Shown piece after piece: positions 38,542-47,305 of a DNA stretch of 64,000 nucleotides. The position numbers were made by a program, and so were the translations under genes. Position 1 is the stretch's first letter. Every line of letters starts with the position of its first letter. Source of the stretch: Streptomyces sp. NBC_00490 (GTDB taxonomy: Bacteria > Actinomycetota > Actinomycetes > Streptomycetales > Streptomycetaceae); the NCBI RefSeq assembly GCF_036013645.1, contig NZ_CP107869.1, positions 6,572,001-6,636,000 of the forward strand, written 5' to 3'. The notes under the pieces were generated by a model. The model did not search any database. It was given only the letters and a program-made list of their open reading frames with translations, and was not told the origin of the DNA.

Positions 38542-39333
38542 TCAGCGCCCCAGGTACTTGGGCGTCTCCTTGTTCACGAAGGCCTGCACGGCGATCGCAT
38601 GGTCCTGCGAGGATCCCGCCCGCGTCTGCAGCTCGTCCTCCTTGTCCAGCGTCTCGGCCAGGGAGTGCGAGAACCCGTACGCGACGGCTTCCTTGATCGC
38701 CGCGTAGGCCACCGTCGGCCCCTCGGCCAGCGCCCGCGCGATCTTCTCGGCCTGGCCCGGCAGCTCGGTGGACGGTACGAGACGGTTCGCGATCCCCAGC
38801 TCGTACGCCTCCTGAGCCTTGATCGTCCGCGGGAAGAGCAGCAGATCGGCGGCGCGCCCCGGCCCGATCACGCGCGGGAGGGTCCACGAGACCCCGGAGT
38901 CCGCCGTCAGCGCGACCCCCGCGAACGACGTGTTGAACCCCGCCGTGTCCGCCACCACCCGATAGTCCGCCGCCAGCGCCAGTCCGAAGCCGGCCCCGGC
39001 CGCGACGCCGTTCACCCCGGCCACCACAGGCTTCGGCATCTGCGTCAGCGCCCGCACGATCGGGTTGTAGTGCTCCGCGACCGTGCTCATGACCTTCGTC
39101 GAGCCCTCGGCCAGCAGCCCGATGTGTTCCTTGAGGTCCTGTCCCACACAGAACGCCCGCTCCCCGGTCGAGGTCAGCAGCACCGCCCGTACGGCTCCGT
39201 CACCGGCCGCGGATTCCACCGCCTCCCGCAGCGCGACCTTCGTCGCGATGTCGAGCGCGTTCATCGCCTCGGGACGGTTGATCGTGATCGTCGCGAGCCC
39301 GTCGCTCACCTCGTAGAGCACGGTGTCGGCCAT
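38542..39333 (-). CDS. enoyl-CoA hydratase/isomerase family protein
   Basis: 263-aa crotonase-fold enzyme. Oxyanion-hole motifs are VNGVAAGAGFGLALAADYRV and the INRPEAMNALD N-terminal segment; the ADSGVSWTLPRVIG stretch is like the PaaG/EchA isomerase group. It lacks the paired Glu of fully active hydratases (ADSG in place of E...PE), so isomerase or ring-opening activity is as likely as hydration. ATG at 39333; GGAGG upstream. Substrate unknown. Confidence 0.88.
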   Translation of the reverse strand: MADTVLYEVSDGLATITINRPEAMNALDIATKVALREAVESAAGDGAVRAVLLTSTGERAFCVGQDLKEHIGLLAEGSTKVMSTVAEHYNPIVRALTQMPKPVVAGVNGVAAGAGFGLALAADYRVVADTAGFNTSFAGVALTADSGVSWTLPRVIGPGRAADLLLFPRTIKAQEAYELGIANRLVPSTELPGQAEKIARALAEGPTVAYAAIKEAVAYGFSHSLAETLDKEDELQTRAGSSQDHAIAVQAFVNKETPKYLGR

Positions 39334-39697
39334 GGTCTGTCCCCTCCTGCGTCCCAGCGGGTTACTTGCGGGTTTCGAAGGACAGCATGGCGGAGATCAC
39401 CGCCGAACGACCGGAACGGACGTGTGACCTGCGTCAAAGAATCTGCGACCGAAAGAGGCCGCCGGATACGTGTGCGGCCGCGCAGTATCGCAGTCACATC
39501 GCCGAATTGAGTGGTTTTGCTCGCGCGCGTTGCCCAAGCGATGCCGACTGATGTTGGTCATCGGGTCCTGAGATGCGGGATAATGGCCTGGAAGCAATGT
39601 GTTCGATGCCGGTGTCGCGTGCCCACGCACGACACGCGTGCCCTCTCCCAGGGCCGTCGGCTTTGACGATGAGCTGGTTTCAGGAAGGGGAACGAGC
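39334..39697. promoter_or_regulatory. 364-bp intergenic region with candidate DUF3117 promoter
   Basis: Divergent gap. Candidate -35 TTGGTC (39554-39559) and -10 GATAAT (39579-39584), spacing 19, on the plus strand, would give a ~105-base leader for the DUF3117 gene. No ORF in the gap is supported. Confidence 0.4.
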
Positions 39698-39865
39698 ATG
39701 GCGGCCATGAAGCCGCGGACGGGCGATGGCCCGCTCGAGGTGACAAAGGAGGGGCGGGGCATTGTCATGCGCGTTCCGCTCGAAGGCGGCGGTCGGCTCG
39801 TCGTCGAGCTGACCCCGGATGAGGCCGACGCGCTCGGTGACGCCCTCAAGAAGGTCGTCGGCTGA
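39698..39865 (+). CDS. DUF3117 small protein, 55 aa
   Basis: Starts MAAMKPRTGDGPLEVTKEGR and ends LGDALKKVVG. The family is near-universal in actinobacteria (Rv1211 in M. tuberculosis) and lies by tagA in both genera. No function is known. Basic N-terminus and a compact beta-rich middle are visible. Preceded by AGGAAGGGG; ATG at 39698. An inverted repeat terminator follows. Confidence 0.9.
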   Translation: MAAMKPRTGDGPLEVTKEGRGIVMRVPLEGGGRLVVELTPDEADALGDALKKVVG

Positions 39866-39890
39866 CGCGGAAGCGACCATACCCCTTCAG

Positions 39891-39922
39891 CTGCCCCGGC
39901 ATCGTCATCGGTGTCGGGGCAG
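39891..39922. terminator. terminator between DUF3117 and O-methyltransferase genes
   Basis: 11-bp stem with one G-T pair (39891-39901 with 39912-39922), 10-nt loop, followed by GTGTTT. Serves two convergent genes. Confidence 0.7.
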
Positions 39923-39952
39923 GTGTTTGCCCAGGTCAGAATGGTGCGAGGG

Positions 39953-40585
39953 TCAGCGCTTGACCGCGCAGAGCAGCCCGTCGCCCACCGGCAGCAGCGA
40001 CGGCACCAGCTCCTGGCTCTCCCGCACCGCGCGCAGCAGTTCGCGCAGCCGCAGCACCTCGGTGGGCTGCGGACCCGAGTCCATCGTCCGGCCGTGCGCG
40101 AAGACACCCTCGAAGACGACCAGGCCCCCCTGCCGCAGCAGGCGCAACGATTCAGCGAGGTAGTCCATGACCTCCAGCCGGTCACCGTCGCAGAAGACGA
40201 GGTCGTAACCGGCGTCGGTCAGGCGGGGCAGGACGTCCAGGGCACGGCCCGGGATGAAGCGGGCCCGGTTGCTGGCGAACCCGGAGGCGCGGAAGGCCTG
40301 CCGGGCGAACTGCTGGTGCTCCGGCTCGGGGTCGACCGTGGTGAGCACCCCGTCCGGCCGCATGCCGTGCAGCAGATGGATACCGGAGACACCGGTACCG
40401 GTGCCGATCTCGGCGACCGCCTTCGCGTCGACGGAGGCCGCCAGCAACCGCAGGGCTGCGCCCGCGCCGGGCGACACCGAGCGCAGGCCCGCTTCACGGG
40501 CCCGGTCACGGGCCCAGCGCAGCACTTCGTCCTCGGCGACGTAGGCGTCGGCGAACGCCCAGCTCGTCTGCCGGTTGGCGGTAAT
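39953..40585 (-). CDS. O-methyltransferase (class I SAM)
   Basis: 210-aa methyltransferase of the caffeoyl-CoA-type family (Rv1220c-like). SAM motif AVAEIGTGTGVSG, then TTVDPEPEH, and LVFCDGDRLEVMD. No ATG, GTG, TTG or CTG occurs in frame between the upstream stop and a GTG at 40525, which would cut about 20 residues (TANRQTSWAFADAYVAEDE) that I would expect to be conserved. An ATT at 40585 has AGGAGAG 5 bases upstream and gives a full-length protein, so I choose it. Next to the sigma factor gene, as in Mycobacterium. Confidence 0.8.
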   Translation of the reverse strand: MTANRQTSWAFADAYVAEDEVLRWARDRAREAGLRSVSPGAGAALRLLAASVDAKAVAEIGTGTGVSGIHLLHGMRPDGVLTTVDPEPEHQQFARQAFRASGFASNRARFIPGRALDVLPRLTDAGYDLVFCDGDRLEVMDYLAESLRLLRQGGLVVFEGVFAHGRTMDSGPQPTEVLRLRELLRAVRESQELVPSLLPVGDGLLCAVKR

Positions 40586-40637
40586 GACCCTCTCCTGTCC
40601 CCGTGGTTGCCTGGGCGTGACTGTATCCGTTGGGCCC

Positions 40638-40666
40638 GGGAACCCGCAGATGGGACCGGGCGTTTA
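40638..40666 (+). promoter_or_regulatory. ECF sigma-type promoter (GGGAAC / CGTT)
   Basis: GGGAAC at 40638-40643 and CGTTTA at 40661-40666, 17 bases apart, match the GGAAC-N16/17-CGTT pattern of SigE-class promoters. It lies about 150 bases upstream of the sigma gene start, so the sigma factor may drive its own operon. Confidence 0.6.
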
Positions 40667-40814
40667 GAGGGGTGGAGACGCACCCGGGGGGACACAGTTG
40701 GATCACGATGCCGAGCACGGGCCCGAGCGGGCGGTGACGCAGCCGCACGAGCGGTATCAGCCCAGATCAAATTCTCGTAAAACCGCTTATCCGGAGCTAA
40801 CGGGCGAGGTGGCT

Positions 40815-41582
40815 ATGGTAGGGGCTCCACTGGACACCACCAGAGCCGACAGGGGAGGTGCGGCCGCGCCTTTGGATCGGGGAGGAGTGCTGCGGCGCTT
40901 CCTCGGATCGGCGGGTAGGCCGAAATCCGTGAACGACACCGCTGCTGACCACAGCCACGGCGAATACGCCACCGCGACCTTCTCCACCGACGCGGACGGG
41001 CAGGCCTGGACTCCTCCGACGTGGGAGGAGATCGTCAGCACGCACAGCGGCCGGGTCTACCGGCTCGCCTACCGCCTGACGGGCAACCAGCACGACGCCG
41101 AGGACCTCACTCAGGAGGTCTTCGTCCGCGTCTTCCGCTCCTTGTCGACGTACACGCCCGGCACCTTCGAGGGCTGGCTCCACCGCATCACCACCAACCT
41201 GTTCCTGGACATGGTCCGGCGCAAGCAGCGCATCCGCTTCGACGCCCTCGGCGAGGACGCGGCGGAGCGCCTGCCCAGCCGCGAGCCGTCGCCGCAGCAG
41301 GTCTTCAACGACGCGCACTTCGACGCGGACGTCCAGCAGGCTCTCGACACCCTGGCGCCCGAGTTCCGCGCCGCGGTCGTCCTGTGCGACATCGAAGGAC
41401 TGTCGTACGAGGAGATCGCCGCGACCCTGGGTGTCAAGCTCGGCACGGTCCGCTCGCGGATCCACCGCGGCCGTTCCCAGCTGCGCAAGGCACTCGCGCA
41501 CCGTTCGCCGGAGGCGCGGGCCGAGCGTCGCTCCTTCGTGCCCCGCGTCGCCGCTCTGGGGGGAGGGGGCGCGACCGCGTGA
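40815..41582 (+). CDS. ECF sigma factor, M. tuberculosis SigE-like
   Basis: 255-aa ECF sigma factor. Region 2 ([43 protein letters not shown]) and region 4 ([31 protein letters not shown]) closely resemble mycobacterial SigE. The first 60 residues are unconserved. ATG at 40815 is chosen with GAGGTGG upstream; TTG at 40698 and an in-frame GTG at 40929 are alternatives. Overlaps the anti-sigma gene by 4 bases (GTGA). Probably controls an envelope-stress regulon including the HtrA protease and tatB. Confidence 0.92.
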   Translation: MVGAPLDTTRADRGGAAAPLDRGGVLRRFLGSAGRPKSVNDTAADHSHGEYATATFSTDADGQAWTPPTWEEIVSTHSGRVYRLAYRLTGNQHDAEDLTQEVFVRVFRSLSTYTPGTFEGWLHRITTNLFLDMVRRKQRIRFDALGEDAAERLPSREPSPQQVFNDAHFDADVQQALDTLAPEFRAAVVLCDIEGLSYEEIAATLGVKLGTVRSRIHRGRSQLRKALAHRSPEARAERRSFVPRVAALGGGGATA

Positions 41583-42514
41583 GTGGATCACGGCCCAATC
41601 CCGCCGAAGGGCGGTTTACTGAGCAGCACCTGGGAGACCGACTCGCCGCGCTGGTCGATGGCGAGCTCGGTCATGAGACGCGCGAGCGCGTCCTCGCCCA
41701 CCTGGCCACCTGCGCCAGGTGCAAGGCCGAGGCCGACGCCCAGCGCCGACTGAAGAACGTCTTCGCGGAGGCCGCGCCCCCGCCTCCCTCCGAGAGCTTC
41801 CTGGCCCGCCTCCAGGGGCTGCCCGGCGGAGGTGACTCGGACGGCGGCTCGCCGTTCGGGGGAGGATTCGGCGACGGTTTCTCCGGAAGACCGGGCAGCG
41901 CCGGAGTCTTCGGCGTGAAGCGGGGCGAGCGTTTCGCGTTCGACTACGTCCCCGCGACGCCGCACGCCTCCGCGCTCAACCCCTCCAGCGGCGGTTTCCG
42001 CATCCATGACGTCAGCCGGCACGAGGCCGAGAGATCGGCGTCGCGCGGTATGCGGTTCGCGTTCGTCGTGGGCGGGGCGGTGTCGCTGGCCGCGATCGCC
42101 CTGGGCGGTGTCGCCACGGTCGCGCCGACCGACACCGACGCCCGTAGCGGCTCGGGCGGCAGCAATGTCACCCCGGCCCGCACACAGGGCGGCACGGGCA
42201 CCGCGACACCCGACAGCCAGCGCCGTCGTGCGGTGGGTCCGCTGTTCGCCCAGGACCAGTCCCGGATCGACGCCCCGGTCGCCCCGACCGAGGTGTCCGC
42301 ACCGCTGGTTCCCGGCACCCAGGCGCACGAGGCCACGCTGACGGCGCCCGTGGTGGCCGGCGCGGCCGCGATGTCCCCGTTGATACGTCCGCTCAGCGCG
42401 ACCCCGCCGCTCACCCTGACCTCCTGGTCCACGTCCGCGGACCTCACCCCGCGGGGCCTGCTCGCCGCACCCGTCCCCCACGTGACCTCATCCCCCTCCG
42501 GCACCGCCCACTGA
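41579..42514 (+). CDS. zinc-binding anti-sigma factor (ZAS)
   Basis: 311-aa protein. The N-terminal ZAS domain has H41-x3-C45-x2-C48 with H17 before it, so it binds zinc and the sigma factor. A membrane helix lies near residues 156-178; the external C-terminal part is Pro/Ala/Thr-rich. The mycobacterial counterpart RseA is soluble, so the membrane anchor is a notable difference and would allow signal reception from outside the membrane. Probably released by proteolysis, perhaps with the HtrA encoded next. GTG start overlaps the sigma stop. Confidence 0.88.
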   Translation: MSGSRPNPAEGRFTEQHLGDRLAALVDGELGHETRERVLAHLATCARCKAEADAQRRLKNVFAEAAPPPPSESFLARLQGLPGGGDSDGGSPFGGGFGDGFSGRPGSAGVFGVKRGERFAFDYVPATPHASALNPSSGGFRIHDVSRHEAERSASRGMRFAFVVGGAVSLAAIALGGVATVAPTDTDARSGSGGSNVTPARTQGGTGTATPDSQRRRAVGPLFAQDQSRIDAPVAPTEVSAPLVPGTQAHEATLTAPVVAGAAAMSPLIRPLSATPPLTLTSWSTSADLTPRGLLAAPVPHVTSSPSGTAH

Positions 42515-42669
42515 CCCGGCCTCTGCGCGCCGGCACCCGAACCTGGTTGAATCCAGGGAGAGCCGTGCCCGCGCCTGTCCGGCAGATCAGGCCGTGATGG
42601 CGGCAGCGTGCCTGACAGGCGCAGGTGAGCGGGGCCGACGTGCCGGCCAGGCCCCGGTGTGGGGAGAGC

Positions 42670-44538
42670 ATGAACGAGGGGAAGCCCACGAAGGCGAAGT
42701 GGTGGAGCCGACCGCGTCCGCAGGGCCCTGCGGGCCAGGCGGAGGGGGCTCCGGCCGCGCCGGGCGAGTACAGCGTGGGGACCGAGGGGGCACCTCCGGT
42801 GCCGGGTCCCACCGCCGACGGTGACTACGAGCTGAAGCAGCCTCAGCAGCCGGCCGGCACGGCCGATGACGGGGGCGACTTCGCGCTGAGGTCGCCGCGG
42901 GACGCCGTGCGCGAGGACGGTTCGTCCGTGCCCGTGCCCGTGCCCGAGCCCGTGCCCGAGCCCGAGCCCGGACCCGAGCCCGGGGCCGAGCCGCAGGACC
43001 GGGTCCCCGCAGGGACCCAGGGTGACGGTGACTTCGAGCTGAGCCTGCCCCTCACGCCCACCGCCCCGGCGGTGGGGGAGGGCACGGCGGACCCCTCTCC
43101 CAAGCCCCTGCACGACCCCGACCCCTACAGCACCCCGCCGTACGGCGAGCCCGGCCCCTGGGCCCCGGCCCCGCCGGTACAGCACCCGGCCAACACCCCG
43201 TCCCACGGCACGGCGATACCGACGCCCCCGCAGGCGCACGGCACCCCCGCGCCGACTCCCAGCGCCCCCTCCTACGCGGACGCACCCTCTCCGGCGCCCT
43301 ACGCCGAGACCCCGTCCACCCCGCCCCCCGCCAACCCCTGGCGGAACTACGACCCCTGGGCCGCCGTCCCCCTCCCCACCTTGCTCCAGCAGCACGGCGC
43401 CGCCGTCCTCGCCAGGGACGGGCGCCGCAAGCGGGCCAGGAGGGTCCTCGTCGTCTGTGCCGTGCTGATCGCGCTGGTCTCCGGGGGCGTCGGCGGGGCC
43501 GTAGGGGCCTATCTGGAGCGCAATGGCGGTGTGGGGGACGTGGAGCTGCCGCAGGCCGATGCCGAGCCCGCAGGGCGGGCGCCGGACAGCGTGGCGGGGA
43601 TCGCCGCACGGGCGCTGCCCAGCGTGGTGACCCTCCATGTGAGCGGCGCGGAGGAGCAGGGCACCGGCACCGGGTTCGTGCTCGACGACCGGGGCCACAT
43701 CCTCACCAACAACCACGTCGTCGAGCCCGCCGGAGCCGACGGGGACATATCCGTCACCTTCCACAGCGGCGACACCGCCAAGGCCACCGTCGTCGGGCGG
43801 GACAGCGGCTACGACCTCGCCGTCGTGAAGGTCACCGGCGTCAGCGGACTCCAGCCCATGAACCTCGGCAACTCCGACAGCGTCCAGGTCGGCGACCCGG
43901 TCGTCGCCATCGGCGCCCCCTTCGACCTGGAGGGCACCGTCACCTCCGGGATCATCAGCGCCAAGGAGCGGCCCATCACGGCCGGCGGCGAGAGCGGCGA
44001 CGGCAGCGACGTGTCCTACGTCGACGCCCTGCAGACCGACGCGCCCATCAACCCCGGCAACTCCGGCGGCCCCCTCCTCGACTCCAAGGCCCGGGTCATC
44101 GGCATCAACTCCGCCATCCGCTCCGCCGACGACGGCTCCGACTCCGGTGGCGCCCAGGCCGGCTCCATCGGCCTCGGCTTCGCCATCCCCATCAACCAGG
44201 GCAAGCGCGTCGCCGAAGAGCTGATCAACACCGGCAAGGCGACCCACCCGGTCATCGGCGTCACCCTCGACATGGACTACTCGGGCGACGGCGCCCGCGT
44301 CGGCACGAAGGGCAACGACGGCGGGCCCGCGGTCATCGCCGGCGGCGCCGGGGACAAGGCAGGCATCAAGTCGGGCGACGTCATCACCGAGGTCGACGGC
44401 CAGCGCATCCACTCCGGCGAGGAGCTGATCGTCAAGACCCGCGCCCACCGCCCGGGCGACCGGCTGGAGCTCACCGTGGAACGCGGCGGCGAGGAGCTGA
44501 CCATCTCCCTGGTGCTCGGATCCTCGGACGGCGATTGA
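42670..44538 (+). CDS. HtrA/DegP-like membrane serine protease with PDZ domain
   Basis: 622-aa protein. The first 250 residues are Pro-rich and cytoplasmic; a helix (about 265-285, RVLVVCAVLIALVSGGVGGAV) crosses the membrane. The trypsin-like domain has H349 (TNNHVV), D382 (YDLAVVK) and S465 (GNSGGP), an intact triad; a C-terminal PDZ domain (GDVITEVDGQRI) follows. ATG at 42670 has GGGGAGAG upstream. It degrades misfolded envelope proteins and may act on the anti-sigma factor. Confidence 0.93.
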   Translation: MNEGKPTKAKWWSRPRPQGPAGQAEGAPAAPGEYSVGTEGAPPVPGPTADGDYELKQPQQPAGTADDGGDFALRSPRDAVREDGSSVPVPVPEPVPEPEPGPEPGAEPQDRVPAGTQGDGDFELSLPLTPTAPAVGEGTADPSPKPLHDPDPYSTPPYGEPGPWAPAPPVQHPANTPSHGTAIPTPPQAHGTPAPTPSAPSYADAPSPAPYAETPSTPPPANPWRNYDPWAAVPLPTLLQQHGAAVLARDGRRKRARRVLVVCAVLIALVSGGVGGAVGAYLERNGGVGDVELPQADAEPAGRAPDSVAGIAARALPSVVTLHVSGAEEQGTGTGFVLDDRGHILTNNHVVEPAGADGDISVTFHSGDTAKATVVGRDSGYDLAVVKVTGVSGLQPMNLGNSDSVQVGDPVVAIGAPFDLEGTVTSGIISAKERPITAGGESGDGSDVSYVDALQTDAPINPGNSGGPLLDSKARVIGINSAIRSADDGSDSGGAQAGSIGLGFAIPINQGKRVAEELINTGKATHPVIGVTLDMDYSGDGARVGTKGNDGGPAVIAGGAGDKAGIKSGDVITEVDGQRIHSGEELIVKTRAHRPGDRLELTVERGGEELTISLVLGSSDGD

Positions 44539-44572
44539 GCGCCCCCGATTAACAGAAACCTCACAGGGGCGC
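44539..44572 (+). terminator. weak inverted repeat after HtrA gene
   Basis: 7-bp stem (GCGCCCC / GGGGCGC) with a 20-nt AT-rich loop starts right at the HtrA stop. It could attenuate transcription toward tatB, but it is too weak to be certain. Confidence 0.35.
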
Positions 44573-44708
44573 CCGCAAACCCGGCCCCACATGGCAAACA
44601 ACCCTCAAAACCGCTCATGCCCGCGCACTCGGAGGCCTCGGGACAGTACCGGTCGTACCGGATCGCCGGGTACCGTGGACCCGGCCCGGACATCGCAAGG
44701 AGCTTCAG

Positions 44709-45149
44709 GTGTTCAATGACATAGGACCGCTCGAGCTGATGACGCTCGTTGTCCTCGCCGTGCTCGTCTTCGGTCCGGACAAGCTCCCGAAGGTCATCCA
44801 GGACGTCATGCGCACCATCCGGAAGGTCCGGGAGTTCTCGGAGAGCGCCAAGCAGGACATCCGCTCGGAACTCGGTCCCGAGTTCAAGGACTTCGAGTTC
44901 GAGGACCTGAACCCCAAGACGTTCATCCGCAAGCAGATGGACAACGACGAGCTGGGGCTCAAGGAGATCCGCAACGGCTTCGACATCAAGAAGGAGATGG
45001 CCGAGGTCACCGACGCGGTCCACGGCCGTGAGTCGGAGTCGTCCTCGTCCTCCTCCGGGTCGTCGTCAGGCGGCCGGATCGACATGACCAAGAAGCCCGA
45101 CGACGACGGCAAGGACGACCGCCCGGTCTTCGACGCGGACGCCACCTGA
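44709..45149 (+). CDS. tatB: Sec-independent protein translocase TatB
   Basis: 146-aa TatB: N-terminal membrane helix (residues 5-21, with the conserved Glu before it and FGP at the hinge), amphipathic helix (LPKVIQDVMRTIRKVREF) and a polar Ser/Asp-rich tail. With TatA and TatC it exports folded proteins; the twin-arginine lipoprotein at 8661-10439 is a likely client in this window. GTG start at 44709; AAGGAG upstream. The order sigma-anti-sigma-htrA-tatB matches Mycobacterium. Confidence 0.93.
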   Translation: MFNDIGPLELMTLVVLAVLVFGPDKLPKVIQDVMRTIRKVREFSESAKQDIRSELGPEFKDFEFEDLNPKTFIRKQMDNDELGLKEIRNGFDIKKEMAEVTDAVHGRESESSSSSSGSSSGGRIDMTKKPDDDGKDDRPVFDADAT

Positions 45150-45182
45150 ACGTCGTACACCCGCAGTCGTCCCCATGCTCCT

Positions 45183-45209
45183 CAGCCGCACGTCAGTGAC
45201 GTGCGGCTG
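45183..45209 (+). terminator. terminator after tatB
   Basis: Perfect 13-bp inverted repeat (45183-45195 with 45197-45209) around a single base; forms a 3- to 5-nt loop. Confidence 0.7.
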
Positions 45210-45410
45210 CGTCGTACGTGACGCGTTTCATATCCCGCCAGGCCTCCGTGCGGCCTGATCCCGACGCCCGGACGCCCCGCGCGCCGGGCGCTTTCCCTGC
45301 TGGTCCCGGTGGGGTGGCTATGCTGCCGAGTTGTTGTGCGGACCGGACGAGTCGCCCGAAGGGGGGTGGGCCGTTCCGGACCGACGAGGAACGAGGAGGC
45401 GTCCGGGCAC

Positions 45411-46067
45411 ATGGAGACGACGAGTCAGGCGGTCGCACAGGCCCCGGCGGAGGGCGGACAGCAGGTCCCCTCCGCCCGGCGCACGGTCGACGGCTACCTG
45501 CTGGCGCCCTTCCCGTGGTACGGCCTCGACGAGGCCTTCACGGGTCCGCGCTGGCTGATGCAGGTCGGGACGGCGGCGGACGGTGCCGTCGAGCACGGTT
45601 CGATCGGGCACGGTGACGAGCCCTCCGTGCGGAACGAGGCGTCGGAGGACAAGGAGAAGTTCGCGGTGGTGGTGACCGTCGCGGCGAACCCGTCCCGCAG
45701 GAGCGCCGACGGCACGGGGCTTCTCGAGGCGACGTCGGTCTCCTCGGCGGCGTGGCTCGCGGGGGTCGGGCTGCTGTCCTTCACCTGGCCCGGCTCGATG
45801 GACCACTCGCTGCGCGACGACTGGCTGGACCAGCAGACGGAGACGGCGTGGGCCCTGGCCGACGACCTCGACGGTTCGGACTGGTCGACCCTGTCGCTCC
45901 CCGTGGACGGGGTGCCGACGTCCTTCCACTACCGCGAGTCCGAGTTCGGCTGGGTCCTCGCCGGGTCCACGCCGGAGGGCGTGCACGTGGGGGCGTACGG
46001 GAGAGGCATGAGCGCGTACGGGCTCGGCTTCGCCATGATCAAGGACATCTCGGCCTACGACGCGTAG
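45411..46067 (+). CDS. conserved hypothetical protein, 218 aa
   Basis: No known domain. Features: polar N-terminus; repeated Trp-containing segments (LAPFPWYGLDEAFTGPRWLMQVG, SAAWLAGVG, EFGWVLAGS); no membrane helix or signal. ATG at 45411 with AGGAGG twelve bases upstream, a long spacing. It follows the tatB terminator and is bounded by a second terminator, so it is monocistronic. I recall the same gene in other Streptomyces at this place. No function is proposed. Confidence 0.75.
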   Translation: METTSQAVAQAPAEGGQQVPSARRTVDGYLLAPFPWYGLDEAFTGPRWLMQVGTAADGAVEHGSIGHGDEPSVRNEASEDKEKFAVVVTVAANPSRRSADGTGLLEATSVSSAAWLAGVGLLSFTWPGSMDHSLRDDWLDQQTETAWALADDLDGSDWSTLSLPVDGVPTSFHYRESEFGWVLAGSTPEGVHVGAYGRGMSAYGLGFAMIKDISAYDA

Positions 46068-46076
46068 CCGGTCCTA

Positions 46077-46119
46077 CGACGAGGGGGCGCCGACTCCGTG
46101 AGCCGGCGCCCCCTCGTCG
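46077..46119. terminator. bidirectional terminator before mrp
   Basis: Perfect 16-bp stem (46077-46092 with 46104-46119), 11-nt loop, between convergent genes. Confidence 0.85.
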
Positions 46120-46128
46120 CAGGAGGAT

Positions 46129-47262
46129 CTAGAACTTGTTCCGCGGGGTGATCCCCAGGGACAGGCCCGCGAGGCCGCGCTGGCGTCCGCCCAGCTTCCC
46201 CGCGATCGCCCGCAGGGCCGCGCCCGCCGGGGAGTCCGGGTCGCTCAGGACGACCGGCTTGCCGTCGTCGCCGCCCTCGCGCAGGCGGACGTCGATCGGG
46301 ATGGAGCCGAGGACCGGGACCGTCGCGCCGGTCGTCTTGGTGAGGCCGTCGGCGACCATCTGGCCGCCGCCCGTGCCGAAGATGTCGACCATCTCGTCGC
46401 AGTGCGGGCAGGGCATGCCCGACATGTTCTCGACCACGCCGACGATCTTCTGGTGGGTCTGGACGGCGATGGCACCCGCCCGCTCGGCCACCTCGGCGGC
46501 GGCCTGCTGCGGGGTCGTGACGACCAGGATCTCGGCGTTCGGGACCAGCTGGGCCACGGAGATCGCGATGTCGCCCGTGCCCGGCGGAAGGTCGAGGAGG
46601 AGGACGTCGAGGTCACCCCAGTACACGTCCGCGAGGAACTGCTGAAGCGCCCTGTGCAGCATCGGGCCGCGCCACACCACCGGGGCGTTGCCCGGGGTGA
46701 ACATGCCGATGGAGATGACCTTCACGCCGTGCGCCGACGGCGGCATGATCATGTTCTCGACCTGGGTCGGACGCCCGTCGGCGCCCAGCATGCGGGGCAC
46801 GGAGTGGCCGTAGATGTCGGCGTCCACGACGCCCACCTTGAGACCGTCCGCGGCCAGCGCCGCCGCCAGGTTCACTGTCACCGAGGACTTGCCGACGCCG
46901 CCCTTGCCGGAGGCGACCGCGTACACGCGCGTGAGCGAGCCCGGCTTGGCGAAGGGGACCTCGCGCTCGGTCTGGCCTCCGCGCAGGGCCGTCGCCAGCT
47001 CCTTGCGCTGCTCGTCGCTCATCACGTCGAGCGTGACGTCGACACCGGTGACGCCCTCGACCGCCGCGACGGCGTCGGTCACACGCTGGGTGATCGTCTC
47101 GCGCATCGGGCAGCCGGACACGGTCAGGTAGACGGCGACCGCGACCGCTCCGTCCGCGCCGATGTCCACCGACTTGACCATTCCCAGTTCGGTGATGGGT
47201 CGGTTGATCTCGGGGTCGTTCACCGTCGCCAGTGCCTCGCGCACCGCGTCTTCGCTAACCAT
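46129..47262 (-). CDS. mrp: Mrp/ApbC-type P-loop iron-sulfur carrier protein
   Basis: 377-aa protein. N-terminal MIP18/DUF59 domain (residues 1-90, with C51 in VSGCPM) and Mrp ATPase: Walker A SGKGGVGKSS at about 118-127, and the CPHC motif at 285-288 that bridges an Fe-S cluster in the dimer. It loads [4Fe-4S] clusters onto apoproteins. ATG at 47262. It has no adjacent Suf genes. It closes the part of the window that parallels the Mycobacterium sigE-mrp block. Confidence 0.92.
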   Translation of the reverse strand: MVSEDAVREALATVNDPEINRPITELGMVKSVDIGADGAVAVAVYLTVSGCPMRETITQRVTDAVAAVEGVTGVDVTLDVMSDEQRKELATALRGGQTEREVPFAKPGSLTRVYAVASGKGGVGKSSVTVNLAAALAADGLKVGVVDADIYGHSVPRMLGADGRPTQVENMIMPPSAHGVKVISIGMFTPGNAPVVWRGPMLHRALQQFLADVYWGDLDVLLLDLPPGTGDIAISVAQLVPNAEILVVTTPQQAAAEVAERAGAIAVQTHQKIVGVVENMSGMPCPHCDEMVDIFGTGGGQMVADGLTKTTGATVPVLGSIPIDVRLREGGDDGKPVVLSDPDSPAGAALRAIAGKLGGRQRGLAGLSLGITPRNKF

Positions 47263-47305
47263 AAGGAAGATGGTACGGCTCGGCGGCGTGCCCCCGGGAT
47301 GCCCG

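Noticed and set aside
41944..44601. 885-aa minus-strand ORF across the anti-sigma and HtrA genes
   Set aside because: Mirrors low-complexity coding on the plus strand; no family features.
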